Positions 47,321 to 56,048 of a stretch of 64,000 bases of DNA are shown piece by piece. Position numbers and translations under genes: made by a program. Each line of letters opens with the position of its first letter. Position 1 is the stretch's first letter. The DNA comes from Myxococcus sp046520405 (lineage in GTDB: Bacteria; Myxococcota; Myxococcia; Myxococcales; Myxococcaceae), in assembly GCA_046520405.1 (NCBI GenBank), contig JBKGHI010000011.1, positions 1 to 64,000 of the forward strand. Direction: 5' to 3'. The notes beneath the pieces were generated by a model. It did no database searches. It worked only from the letters and a program-made list of their open reading frames with translations, and was not told where the DNA came from.

Positions 47321-49825
47321 ATGGCCCCTCCTGCCTCCGCCTCCCAGCAGCCCCGCCCCGCCCAGCCGGCCACGACCGACGACAGCGGGCTTGGGAACGA
47401 CGCGGCCAGCCTGCGCCGCTCCTTCCTCGACCACGTCCGTTACTCGCGCGGCAAGAACTACGAGTCGTCCACCCCCCATGACCGCTTCATGGCGCTGTCG
47501 CTCGCGGTGCGGGACAGGCTGGCGGACCGGTGGGTGAAGACGTCACGCTCGTATTACGAGAAGGACGTCAAGCGCGCCTATTACCTGTCCGCCGAGTACC
47601 TGCTGGGTCGGGCCCTGGGCAACAACCTGCTGAACCTGGGGATGTACGACGCGGCCGCCGAGTCGATGCGGGAGGTGGGGGTGGACCTCACCAACCTGCT
47701 GGAGATGGAGCCGGACGCGGGCCTGGGCAACGGCGGCCTGGGCCGCCTGGCCGCGTGCTTCATGGAGTCGCTGGCCACGCTGGCCTACCCCGGCATGGGG
47801 TACGGCATCCGCTACGAGTTCGGCATCTTCACGCAGGACATCGTGGACGGGTACCAGGTGGAGCGCGCCGACGAGTGGCTCAAGTTCGGCAACCCGTGGG
47901 AAATCGTCCGGCCGGAGAAGGCGGTGCCGGTGCGCTTCTTCGGGCGCGTGGAGCACCACCAGGGCCCGGATGGCCGGCCCGTGGCGCGCTGGGTGGGCGG
48001 CAAGACGGTGATTGGCGTGCCGTATGACACGCCCATCGCCGGGTACCACAACAACACCGTCAACACGCTGCGGCTGTGGCAGGCGCGCGCCTCCGAGGAG
48101 TTCGACCTGCTGCTGTTCAACGCGGGCGACTACGAGCGCTCGGTGGTGGAGAAGAACGACTCGGAGGTCATCTCCAAGGTCCTCTACCCCAACGACGCGT
48201 TCCAGGCCGGCAAGGAGCTGCGGCTCAAGCAGCAGTACTTCTTCGTCGCGTGCTCCATCGCGGACATCGTCCGGCGCTACCTGAAGAACCACACGGACTT
48301 CCGGGACTTCTCCCGCAAGGCGGCCATCCAGCTCAACGACACGCACCCGGCCATTGGCGTGGCGGAGCTGATGCGCGTGCTCGTGGACGAGAAGCGCCTG
48401 CTCTGGGACGAGGCGTGGACGATTACCCAGGAGACGTTCGGCTACACCAACCACACGCTGCTGGCCGAGGCGATGGAGAAGTGGCCGGCGACGCTCTTCG
48501 AGCGGCTGCTGCCCCGGCACCTGGAAATCATCTACGAAATCAACTCGCGCTTCCTGCGGCAGGTGCAGATTCGCTACCCGTACGACCAGGAGAAGATGCA
48601 GCGGATGAGCCTGGTGGAGGAAGGGGCGGAGAAGAAGATTCGCATGGCCCACCTCGCCGTCGTGGGCAGCCACAGCGTCAACGGCGTGGCCGCGCTGCAC
48701 ACGGACCTGCTGCGCCGGGACGTGCTGACGGACTTCGCGTCCATGAACCCGGAGCGGTTCAACAACAAGACGAACGGCGTGACGCCGCGCCGCTGGCTGG
48801 CGTGGTGCAACCCCCGCCTGTCCAAGCTGATTACGTCCCGCATCGGTGACGGCTGGGCCACGGACCTGGACAAGCTCACGAAGCTGGAGGCGCACGCGGA
48901 GGACCCGGAGTTCCGCAAGGCCTTCCGTGACGTGAAGCGCGCCAACAAGGAAGACCTGGCGCGGCACATCCGGGATTTGCGCTGGGTGCAGCTCAATCCG
49001 GACGCCATCTTCGACGTGCAGATCAAGCGCCTGCACGAGTACAAGCGCCAGCTCCTCAACGCGCTGCACATCGTGGCGCTGTGGATGAAGGCGCGCAGGG
49101 ACCCGTCCACCATCATCCACCCGCGGGCGTTCATCTTCGGCGCCAAGGCGGCGCCGGGCTACCACCTGGCGAAGCTGACCATCCGGCTCATCAACGGCAT
49201 CGCCGAGGTGGTGAACAGCGACGCGGGCACCACGGGCCTCCAGGTGGTGTTCGCCCCCAACTACCGGGTGAGCCTGGCCGAGCGCATCATCCCCGCCGCC
49301 GACGTGTCCGAGCAGATCTCCACCGCGGGCATGGAGGCGTCCGGCACCGGCAACATGAAGCTGATGCTCAACGGCGCGCTGACGCTGGGCACGCTGGACG
49401 GCGCCAACGTGGAGATTCGCGACGCGGTGGGCGATGAGAACTTCTTCCTCTTCGGCCTCACGGCGGACGAGGTGATTGCCCGCAAGCGCGAGGGCTACCG
49501 GCCGCGCGACGCGTACAACCAGCACCAGGAGCTGCGCGAGGCGCTGGACCTGATTTCCACCGGCTTCTTCTCGCCGGAGGACAAGCACCTCTTCAAGCCG
49601 CTGGTGGACAGCCTCCTGGAGGAGGACCGCTACCTCATGCTGGCGGACTTCCCGTCGTACATGGCGAAGCAGGAGGAAGTCGCGCACGCCTACAAGGACG
49701 CGGACAACTGGGCGCGCAAGTGCATCATCAACGTGGCGCGCGGCGGCATCTTCTCCTCGGACCGGACCATCAAGCAGTACGCCGAGGAAATCTGGCGCAT
49801 CCAGCAGACGCCCGTGGACCCGTAG
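47321..49825 (+). CDS. glgP: Glycogen/starch phosphorylase
   Basis: 834 aa, full length. It breaks the alpha-1,4 ends of glycogen with phosphate, giving glucose-1-phosphate, in the cytoplasm. Signatures include AYYLSAEYLLGRALGNNL, DAGLGNGGLGRLAACFMESL, the sugar-binding FNNKTNGVTPRRWL, KRLHEYKRQLLNALH and the pyridoxal-phosphate lysine K680 in EASGTGNMKLMLNGAL. The true start is the ATG at 47321; the frame is open further upstream but that part is not coding-like. No other glycogen gene is nearby. Glycogen use fits the nearby starvation operon only in a general way. Confidence 0.97.
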   Translation: MAPPASASQQPRPAQPATTDDSGLGNDAASLRRSFLDHVRYSRGKNYESSTPHDRFMALSLAVRDRLADRWVKTSRSYYEKDVKRAYYLSAEYLLGRALGNNLLNLGMYDAAAESMREVGVDLTNLLEMEPDAGLGNGGLGRLAACFMESLATLAYPGMGYGIRYEFGIFTQDIVDGYQVERADEWLKFGNPWEIVRPEKAVPVRFFGRVEHHQGPDGRPVARWVGGKTVIGVPYDTPIAGYHNNTVNTLRLWQARASEEFDLLLFNAGDYERSVVEKNDSEVISKVLYPNDAFQAGKELRLKQQYFFVACSIADIVRRYLKNHTDFRDFSRKAAIQLNDTHPAIGVAELMRVLVDEKRLLWDEAWTITQETFGYTNHTLLAEAMEKWPATLFERLLPRHLEIIYEINSRFLRQVQIRYPYDQEKMQRMSLVEEGAEKKIRMAHLAVVGSHSVNGVAALHTDLLRRDVLTDFASMNPERFNNKTNGVTPRRWLAWCNPRLSKLITSRIGDGWATDLDKLTKLEAHAEDPEFRKAFRDVKRANKEDLARHIRDLRWVQLNPDAIFDVQIKRLHEYKRQLLNALHIVALWMKARRDPSTIIHPRAFIFGAKAAPGYHLAKLTIRLINGIAEVVNSDAGTTGLQVVFAPNYRVSLAERIIPAADVSEQISTAGMEASGTGNMKLMLNGALTLGTLDGANVEIRDAVGDENFFLFGLTADEVIARKREGYRPRDAYNQHQELREALDLISTGFFSPEDKHLFKPLVDSLLEEDRYLMLADFPSYMAKQEEVAHAYKDADNWARKCIINVARGGIFSSDRTIKQYAEEIWRIQQTPVDP

Positions 49826-49852
49826 GCACCGGGGCCGCATCCCCTCCCCTGA

Positions 49853-49874
49853 CGGCCGGTGACTTCGCCGGCCG
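49853..49874. terminator. GC hairpin after glgP
   Basis: CGGCCGG (49853-49859) pairs with CCGGCCG (49868-49874) across an 8-base loop, 28 bases after the stop. A second hairpin with AGGCCTC/GAGGCCT lies at 49951-49976. Together they separate glgP from the convergent lipoprotein gene. Confidence 0.4.
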
Positions 49875-49992
49875 CAGGGCGGTGGAGGACGTGGTGCGGG
49901 TCTTCACGCCGGACGCGCGGTACGAGCCGTGCGCCGGGCAGCCGCGCCGGAGGCCTCGCGTAGGTGCGTGAGGCCTTCGAGGCGCGGTTCCC

Positions 49993-50265
49993 TCACCAGC
50001 TCCAGCAGGCGCCGTAGGCCGTACGCCTGCAGATGGTGTTCGCCACGTTCTGACAATTGCCCCATTCAACGCCACCAGCGAACTCCCACGGAGACGAGCT
50101 GGTGCACTTGAAGGTACAGATGGCGCCCGGGATATAGCCCTCACAGATGGCCTGCTCCGCCGTAGTCAGCGTCGAGCCGTCGGCGTCCTCCATCTCCGGC
50201 CCCCCGCAGGCGCTGACGAGGAACCCGAGCGACACGCTAGCGAACACGGCCATTGCCTTCTTCAT
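49993..50265 (-). CDS. Small cysteine-rich lipoprotein
   Basis: 90 aa from the ATG at 50265, with GGGGAAG upstream. The signal MKKAMAVFASVSLGFLVSAC has a good lipobox (LVSAC, Cys20). The mature part holds six more Cys in the spacing CEGYIPGAICTFKC, WGNCQNVANTIC and YGACWSW, which suggests three disulfides in the periplasm. The leader DNA is unusually AT-rich for this window. It is not recognised; a short secreted factor or envelope stress lipoprotein is possible. Confidence 0.7.
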   Translation of the reverse strand: MKKAMAVFASVSLGFLVSACGGPEMEDADGSTLTTAEQAICEGYIPGAICTFKCTSSSPWEFAGGVEWGNCQNVANTICRRTAYGACWSW

Positions 50266-50380
50266 GATTGTCTTCCCCTTTTCATTGCCAGACAGGAACC
50301 CTGGCCCAACGGGCCATATCCTGACTTCAAAACGGATAGTCTGAATTACAGTCAAAAGCCAAATACCTCACAGATACGCC
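50266..50380 (-). promoter_or_regulatory. AT-rich leader/promoter region of the Cys-rich lipoprotein gene
   Basis: This stretch is markedly AT-rich. It has a TTGACT at about 50348-50353 on the minus strand but no matching -10 box at 17 bases. A small hairpin (TGGCCC-AAC-GGGCCA, 50302-50316) lies in the leader. Confidence 0.3.
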
Positions 50381-50511
50381 TCCTGCCGGCGTCGTGCGGG
50401 GAACATCCGCGGTGTCCGCTGAACATCAGTGGACGTCCGTGGCCTCCGGTTCCGCCCGAGGGACTGGGGGGTGATTGGCATTGGCGCCGCCTCGGCCCAG
50501 GACCTGTTGGC

Positions 50512-51579
50512 ATGCGCATGCAAGCCAAATGGGTCCTGGGAATGAGTGCCGCCATGCTGGGCCTGATTGTGGGATGGCGTCTTCTCTCCATTGGACAGAC
50601 ATCCGGCGCGGCGCCCATCCCGGACACCCTGGGTGCCCATGGCCACGCACCGCCCACGCCAGGCGTCCCGGTGAGCCGCCCGCCCATGCCAGACGTCGTC
50701 GATCCAGCCGATCCGGCGCCAGCGGCCCTGGATGAGGAGTGGGAGGTGCTGCGGCTCTCGCTGTTGGAGCGCTTTGGCGCGCGGCTTCATGAGCCGCCCG
50801 TGCAGCTCCGGCTGCTGGAACAGCTCATGCGGTACTTCCAGGCGCGTTCGCCGGACCGGTGGCGCGAGGAACTCCTGGCGTTCCTCCGGCAGGCCTTTCC
50901 CAACCAATACGAGGCGCTGGCCGCCCTGCTTCGCGACCGCCTCGACTACGAGAAGTGGGTGAAGGACAACGACGCGTACCTGCGAGGGCTGGACTCCAAG
51001 CAGCGCCGCTCCGCCGTCTGGGATGCGCGCAATCGCCTCTTCGGGCGGGAGACGGCGGCGCGCCTCTGGGCCTCCGAGTTGAAGCACCAGGCCCTGGTGG
51101 ACGCGCTCCAGGTGCTGGATGCGAGGGCAGACCTGCTCCTCCCGGCCAAACTGTCTGCCTTCAAAGAGCACCTGGGCGAGGCCTACGGCGACGAGGCCCC
51201 GGCACACCTCGCCCTGCATCCCCAGGAAACGATGAACCGCTTCCTGGACCTTCCCTCCGTGCAGCGCGAGCTGACAGGCATGACACAGACCGAGCGGATG
51301 CGAAGCCTGCGCGCCGTGCGCCTGGCGATGGGGCTCGACGGCGAAGCGCTGCGGCGCTGGGACACCCTGGACCAGATGCGTGACGCCCGCTGGGAGGCGG
51401 GCCACCGGTACATGGCGGAGCGCTCGACGCTGGCACGCACGCTCACCGGTGACGCGCTGGAGGCCCGGCTCCGGGAGGTCCGCGCTCGGTACTTCGGCAC
51501 CGAGGCGGACGTCATCGCCCAGGAGGAAGCCAGTGGCCTCTTCCGCTTCACGCGCCCCCGGCAGTGGGGGCGCAACTGA
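50512..51579 (+). CDS. Membrane-anchored helical protein, possibly lipase-chaperone-like
   Basis: 355 aa. One N-terminal membrane segment (WVLGMSAAMLGLIVGWRLLS) and a Pro-rich tether to residue ~70 leave a helical domain in the periplasm. Stretches such as LRLLEQLMRYFQARSPDRWR, RNRLFGRETAARLWASELKH and MRSLRAVRLAMGLDGEALRR weakly recall lipase-specific foldases (Lif), which share this anchored layout, but the hallmark RxxFDYxLSxxGE motif is absent. No lipase is next to it. Treat as hypothetical. Two in-frame ATGs (50512, 50518) could start it. Confidence 0.65.
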   Translation: MRMQAKWVLGMSAAMLGLIVGWRLLSIGQTSGAAPIPDTLGAHGHAPPTPGVPVSRPPMPDVVDPADPAPAALDEEWEVLRLSLLERFGARLHEPPVQLRLLEQLMRYFQARSPDRWREELLAFLRQAFPNQYEALAALLRDRLDYEKWVKDNDAYLRGLDSKQRRSAVWDARNRLFGRETAARLWASELKHQALVDALQVLDARADLLLPAKLSAFKEHLGEAYGDEAPAHLALHPQETMNRFLDLPSVQRELTGMTQTERMRSLRAVRLAMGLDGEALRRWDTLDQMRDARWEAGHRYMAERSTLARTLTGDALEARLREVRARYFGTEADVIAQEEASGLFRFTRPRQWGRN

Positions 51580-51588
51580 AGCGCGCAC

Positions 51589-51603
51589 GCGGCGTCACGC
51601 CGC
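51589..51603. terminator. Hairpin whose loop is the stop codon of the M3 peptidase
   Basis: GCGGCG-TCA-CGCCGC. The three-base loop is exactly the TGA (TCA on the plus strand) of the minus-strand gene. It lies between convergent genes with no T tract. Confidence 0.35.
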
Positions 51604-53547
51604 CTGGTTGAGCCACTCCTCGTAGGCGCGGAAGTCGTAGTCGCGACCGAGGAAGGCATTCACCAGCCGGGCCGCGTCATCCGAACCGCCCGGCTCCAGC
51701 ACCGCGCGCCGGTAGGCCTGGGCGGGCTCCGGCGACAGCAGCCCCTTCTCCTGGAACACCGTGAACAGGTCCTTCGCGATGACGAGCGACCACATGTACG
51801 TGTAGTAGTTGGACGAGTACCCGTCGAGGTGGCCGAAGGAGAGGTGGAAGTAGGTGCCCTCCACGTACGGGAAGGGCGTGAACTTCCCCTGGAGCTCGCG
51901 CACCAGCGACACCGCGTCCACGCGCTCCGGCTTGCGGCGGTACAGCTCCAGGCTGAGCGCCGCGTAGAACATCTGCTGGCGCACCCACAGCCCCTTGCCG
52001 AACTCCTCCGCGCGGCGCATCCGCTCCACCACGTCCGCGGGGATGGGCTCGTTCGTCTGGTAGTGCTTCGCGAACGTCTGGAGGCTGGCGGTGTCCCGCG
52101 CCCACTCCTCCAGCATCTGCGACGGCGCCTCCACGAAGTCCCACTCCGTGCGCACGCCCGACACGCCCGCCCAGCGCGTGTGGCCGCCGAAGATGTGGTG
52201 CAGCAGGTGGCCGAACTCGTGGAAGAAGGTCTCCACGTCGCTGTGCTGAAGCAGCGCGGGCTCCGCGCCCGGACGGGGGAAGTTGCAGACGAGCACCCCT
52301 TCCGGCAGCCGCCGGCCCGACTTCCCGCTGGTCAGCGTGAACTGGGCCGCGTGCTTGTACTTGTCATCGCGCGGGTGCATGTCCAGGTAGAAGCGGCCGC
52401 GCAGCTTCGCGCCCTCGAACACGTCGTAGGCCTCCACGTCCGGGTGCCACACCGATGCATCCGGGACGCGGCGGTAGGTGACGCCGAACAGGCGCGCCGT
52501 CAGGTCGAGCACGCCCTGCTTCACGCGCGAGTACTCGTAGTAGGGCCGCACCACCTGCGAGTCGAAGGCGTACTGCTCCGCCTTCACGCGGTCCTCCAGG
52601 TACGCCTGGTCCCACGGGTTGACGCGCTCGGCGCCCGGGACGTCGCGGCGCTTGCGCTCCAGCAGCGTGGCGTAATCGCGCTCCATGCGCGCGCCGGACG
52701 CAGCGGCGATCTTCTCGATGAAGTCCGAGGCCGCCCCCTCGTCCCGAATCATCTTGTCCTCGGTCGCGTAGGCCGCCCAGTTCCGGTAGCCCAGCAGCGT
52801 GACCAGCTCGTTCCTGCGGGACACCATGCGCTGCAGGACGTCCGCGTTGGCGGGGTGGCCGCGCTGGCGGAAGACGCGCCACATCTGCTCGCGGGCCTGG
52901 GCGTCGCGCGAGTACGTCATGAAGGGGACGATGTCCGGGTAGTCCGTGGTGATGCGCACCTTGCCGTCCGGCCCGGGCGGGTGGGCGCGCACGTAGTCGT
53001 CCGGCAGGCCCTCCAGCGCGGACGGCGGCAGCGCCTCCGTGCGCGTGTCCTGGCGGATGTTGCGGCTGAACTCCTGGCCGATGCGGACCAGCTCCTCCTG
53101 GAGCGCCTTCACCCGGGCGCGGGTGGCGTCATCCCGGTCCACGCCGGCGCGGCGGAACTCGCGGAGCACCTTCTCCATCCACTTGCGCGTGGCGGCGTCC
53201 TCGCCGGACAAATCCAACGCGGCCAGCACGTCATAGACGCCCCGGTCCATGCGGATGTCGTTGCTGAGCGTCTCCAGCGCCTGCTCGGCGGCCTCGGCGG
53301 CCTCGCGCATGGCGGCGTCCGGGTGCGCGTGGCGGGCGACGCTGGCCCGGGCTCCGGCGTCATCGAGCGCGGCCGTGGCCTCGTCGTAGAGCTCCAGCAC
53401 TTCACGCGTGACGTAAGGGGGACGGAGGGCCTTGAGCTGGGCGATTCCCGCCCGGGCGGCGGCCATGGCCTCCTCACCGGCGCGCGTGAATTCGGCCGGT
53501 GGGCAGGTGACGAGGCGGGCGGCGTCGGGGACTTGGCTCTCTGACAC
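51595..53547 (-). CDS. M3-family oligopeptidase
   Basis: 650 aa from a GTG at 53547, chosen for the AGGAG 6 bases upstream; a longer in-frame start is less likely. The zinc site HEFGHLLHHIF begins at about H443, with the downstream acidic helix (RTEWDFVEAPSQMLEEWARD) as the third ligand. Further M3 signatures are RGRFYLDMHPRDDKYKHAAQ, RPGAEPALLQHSDVETFFHE and the C-terminal FSFGHLDGYSSNYYTY-type stretch. It is a cytoplasmic (thimet/OpdA-like) metallopeptidase that degrades short peptides. No signal peptide is seen. Confidence 0.93.
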   Translation of the reverse strand: MSESQVPDAARLVTCPPAEFTRAGEEAMAAARAGIAQLKALRPPYVTREVLELYDEATAALDDAGARASVARHAHPDAAMREAAEAAEQALETLSNDIRMDRGVYDVLAALDLSGEDAATRKWMEKVLREFRRAGVDRDDATRARVKALQEELVRIGQEFSRNIRQDTRTEALPPSALEGLPDDYVRAHPPGPDGKVRITTDYPDIVPFMTYSRDAQAREQMWRVFRQRGHPANADVLQRMVSRRNELVTLLGYRNWAAYATEDKMIRDEGAASDFIEKIAAASGARMERDYATLLERKRRDVPGAERVNPWDQAYLEDRVKAEQYAFDSQVVRPYYEYSRVKQGVLDLTARLFGVTYRRVPDASVWHPDVEAYDVFEGAKLRGRFYLDMHPRDDKYKHAAQFTLTSGKSGRRLPEGVLVCNFPRPGAEPALLQHSDVETFFHEFGHLLHHIFGGHTRWAGVSGVRTEWDFVEAPSQMLEEWARDTASLQTFAKHYQTNEPIPADVVERMRRAEEFGKGLWVRQQMFYAALSLELYRRKPERVDAVSLVRELQGKFTPFPYVEGTYFHLSFGHLDGYSSNYYTYMWSLVIAKDLFTVFQEKGLLSPEPAQAYRRAVLEPGGSDDAARLVNAFLGRDYDFRAYEEWLNQAA

Positions 53548-53633
53548 AGTCTGCTCCTGGGCGATGTGACGGCGAAGGTACGGCCGCAAAGGTAATGCGC
53601 CGGACGCCGGGGAGCAGCAGGGATTGGCGGTGG

Positions 53634-53675
53634 AAAAAGCAGAGGCCGCCCGGCGCATGCACGCCCGGCGGCCTC
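53634..53675 (-). terminator. Rho-independent terminator of the giant lipoprotein gene
   Basis: GAGGCCGCC-C-GGCG (53642-53655) pairs with CGCC-C-GGCGGCCTC (53662-53675), a 13-bp stem with one mismatch and a 6-base loop. On the minus strand it is followed by TGCTTTTTCC. It is the best intrinsic terminator in the window. Confidence 0.7.
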
Positions 53676-53702
53676 CATGAGACACGCGGTCCCTCCGCCC
53701 GG

Positions 53703-56048
53703 TTACGGCTGTTCCGTCGGACTCAGGGAGTTCTGTGGCTGACGAACGGCCCGGGTGACGAAGTCCGCGCTGTTGTTGTCCGAGTCCCAGCCGTTGCCAA
53801 ATGACGCGTCAGCGCCGCCATCCGCCATGGTGGCGGAGGTCGAGGTGCTCAGGGCCTTCCGCTCCAGGCTTCCGCCCACCGCGGGGTGAGCGGGCGCGGC
53901 GGTGCCCTCGGGCGAGTTCCCGGTGCCCCACGCCACCTTATCCACCACCGCCACGTCATTGACCTGGGTCGACAGTCCAGGACCGATACGGACATGGCCG
54001 CCAGCCGTCGTGGACGACGACATGTCGAACGAATAGCCCACGTCCCGCGCGACGGGACTGCTGTAGTTGGCCCCTCCCAGCAGGAAGTACCCATGGGCGC
54101 GGATGACAGTCCCGTTGGGGATGGTCACGCTGGCGGAGTACGAAGTCCCCGTCGCGGACTTGTACTGCACCTGCCAGCCGCCGATGGCCACGTCGGCGTT
54201 CGTCGGGTTGTAGAGCTCGATGAACTCATTGGTCGCCTGATTTCCAGTGCCGTTCCCGCCGCTCACCTCGCTGATGACCACGTGGTTGGCCCCCTGGGGC
54301 GGCGGAACCACCGTCACCGTGCCGTAGTTGCCCGTGCTCCCCTCCGCGACGACGCCGTCCTGGTCGCAGTACACCCAAGCCTGGGCCGCCTCGGGGCCCT
54401 GGGTGAAGCGGTAGCGGAAGCCGTAGACGTAGTCGCCCGCCGCCGGGATGTTCAGCGGCGCCACCAGCTCGTCGTTGTTGCCCGGGCCCGCGAAGCCCGC
54501 GTTGGGCTCGGCCGCCACCCACGTCCACGAGGCCGGCGACGCGGCATCCGTCCCGTAGCCCAGCTCCGCCACGAGGTGCGGGAAGCTGTCGTTTCCGTTC
54601 TGGTTCCGGTTGCTGACTTGCGCCTCGTAGAACTGGCTGTAGACAGACTCGTCGCGGCCGGCCCGGATGGGCTCGGCGAAGGACTTCGGGTACTGGATGG
54701 CGCAGTAGTCCACCGGGCTGGTGATTTCCACGCCGCAGGACGCGTTGGCGGCACCCGGCGTGCCCTGGCCACCGCCCGGGAGCACCGCCTCCGAATCACA
54801 CCAGTACCAGGCGTGCTGACTGGCCCGCGTGCCCACCACCACGGACGACAGGTTCATCGACCGCCCCGTCGTCTGCGGGAAGGAGGCCGTGTACGCCACG
54901 TCATCCACCACGGTGACGCCCATCTCGACGAAGAGGTGCCCCTCGTGTCCAAGCTGGAAGAGCGTGCTCCCGTAGCCGTACTGCGCCGCCACACCACCGT
55001 TGGTGGCCACGTCCGTGTTGTTCGCGAGGACGAAGGTGCCCCGCCCCGGGATGATGAGCGGCCGGTCCCCGGGCGTCAGTACGCTGAAGTCCGTCTCGCC
55101 TCCCACGCCGTTATCGAAGCGGATGCGCAGGTTCGCCACGTCGCGCGGCCCGTCGACGGTGCTGGTCAGCTCGATGTACTCGGTGGTGTTCGCGTCCGGG
55201 CGGTGCAGCACTTCGCTGATGACCAGCTCACCCGCCACGGGCGCGGGCGCCGCGTCACACGCCCCCGCGATGCAGACGCCATCCTGGCCCGGGCAGACCT
55301 CCGGGGTCTCCGTGTACTGGCACTCCGCAATCCCCCCCGTCACCACACACGCCTCCGCGTACGTCACACGCTGCACGCCGTCCTCGTCACACGCCGGCGC
55401 GCGCGGCTCGCAGATGATGTCGCCGCAGAGGCCCGGCACCTCGATGGAGGTGAAGGCCGCGGTGCTGCCGTTGTTGGCGCCGTCGAAGACGCGGAGCCCG
55501 AAGTACCAGGTGGCCGCCGCGGAGGGCGGCAGGGCGTGAATCACCTCTTCCGCCTGTCCCGGCGCCTGCGGCGCCTGGGTGTGCACCTCGGTGGCCAGCG
55601 CGAAGTTCTGCGCGTCCAGCGGCTCGGCGCTGTAACGCAGCTCATAGCGAGCCGCGTTGCCCAGGACGCCGTCATCCCCCGTGGCCAGCCACGTCAGGCG
55701 AACCGTGGCGTTGTCCACCAGGCTCGCGCTCAGCGCCGGCACGGCGGGCGCGACGTTGTCGGTGATGGTCACCACCGCATCAGCGGCCGACAGCGACGGA
55801 CTCGCCGTGGTCGCGGAGAGCACGAAGCTGCCCTCCTGGTCCACCGTGAGGTCGTTGAAGACGGCCACACCCGCGACCGGTGCCACCGTCAGAGTGCCAC
55901 CCAGCGTCACGCCCGTGGCGCCCACCAACTGGAGCGTCACGGAAGGCGACGTGACGTCCGCGACATTGCCGAACGCGTCCTGCAGCGCCACCCGCGTCTC
56001 AGCCAGCGGCTGACGGACGGTGCCTGACTCCGGCACCTCCACGAACAC
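53703..56048 (-). CDS. C-terminal part of Ig-like/lamin-tail lipoprotein (frameshifted gene)
   Basis: This is the downstream frame. It opens with VALQDAFGNVADVTSPSVTL, the continuation of an Ig-like repeat. A fibronectin-III-like unit (ALSASLVDNATVRLTWLATG) comes next, then a Cys-rich module with about 9 Cys (CGDIICEPRAPACDEDGV; CPGQDGVCIAGACD). Lamin tail domain 1 starts GELVISEVLHRPDANTTEYI. A Cys-containing spacer leads to lamin tail domain 2 (NHVVISEVSGGNGTGNQATN; NEFIELYNPTNADVAIGGWQ). Bacterial lamin-tail domains occur in large surface proteins, often with nucleases or adhesins. With one base restored near 56,060 the full protein is 1855 aa. Confidence 0.82.
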   Translation of the reverse strand: MFVEVPESGTVRQPLAETRVALQDAFGNVADVTSPSVTLQLVGATGVTLGGTLTVAPVAGVAVFNDLTVDQEGSFVLSATTASPSLSAADAVVTITDNVAPAVPALSASLVDNATVRLTWLATGDDGVLGNAARYELRYSAEPLDAQNFALATEVHTQAPQAPGQAEEVIHALPPSAAATWYFGLRVFDGANNGSTAAFTSIEVPGLCGDIICEPRAPACDEDGVQRVTYAEACVVTGGIAECQYTETPEVCPGQDGVCIAGACDAAPAPVAGELVISEVLHRPDANTTEYIELTSTVDGPRDVANLRIRFDNGVGGETDFSVLTPGDRPLIIPGRGTFVLANNTDVATNGGVAAQYGYGSTLFQLGHEGHLFVEMGVTVVDDVAYTASFPQTTGRSMNLSSVVVGTRASQHAWYWCDSEAVLPGGGQGTPGAANASCGVEITSPVDYCAIQYPKSFAEPIRAGRDESVYSQFYEAQVSNRNQNGNDSFPHLVAELGYGTDAASPASWTWVAAEPNAGFAGPGNNDELVAPLNIPAAGDYVYGFRYRFTQGPEAAQAWVYCDQDGVVAEGSTGNYGTVTVVPPPQGANHVVISEVSGGNGTGNQATNEFIELYNPTNADVAIGGWQVQYKSATGTSYSASVTIPNGTVIRAHGYFLLGGANYSSPVARDVGYSFDMSSSTTAGGHVRIGPGLSTQVNDVAVVDKVAWGTGNSPEGTAAPAHPAVGGSLERKALSTSTSATMADGGADASFGNGWDSDNNSADFVTRAVRQPQNSLSPTEQP

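Noticed and set aside
50512..51579. Definite lipase foldase (Lif)
   Set aside because: The anchored layout and an LFGRE stretch are suggestive, but the RxxFDYxLSxxGE signature is missing and no lipase gene is adjacent.
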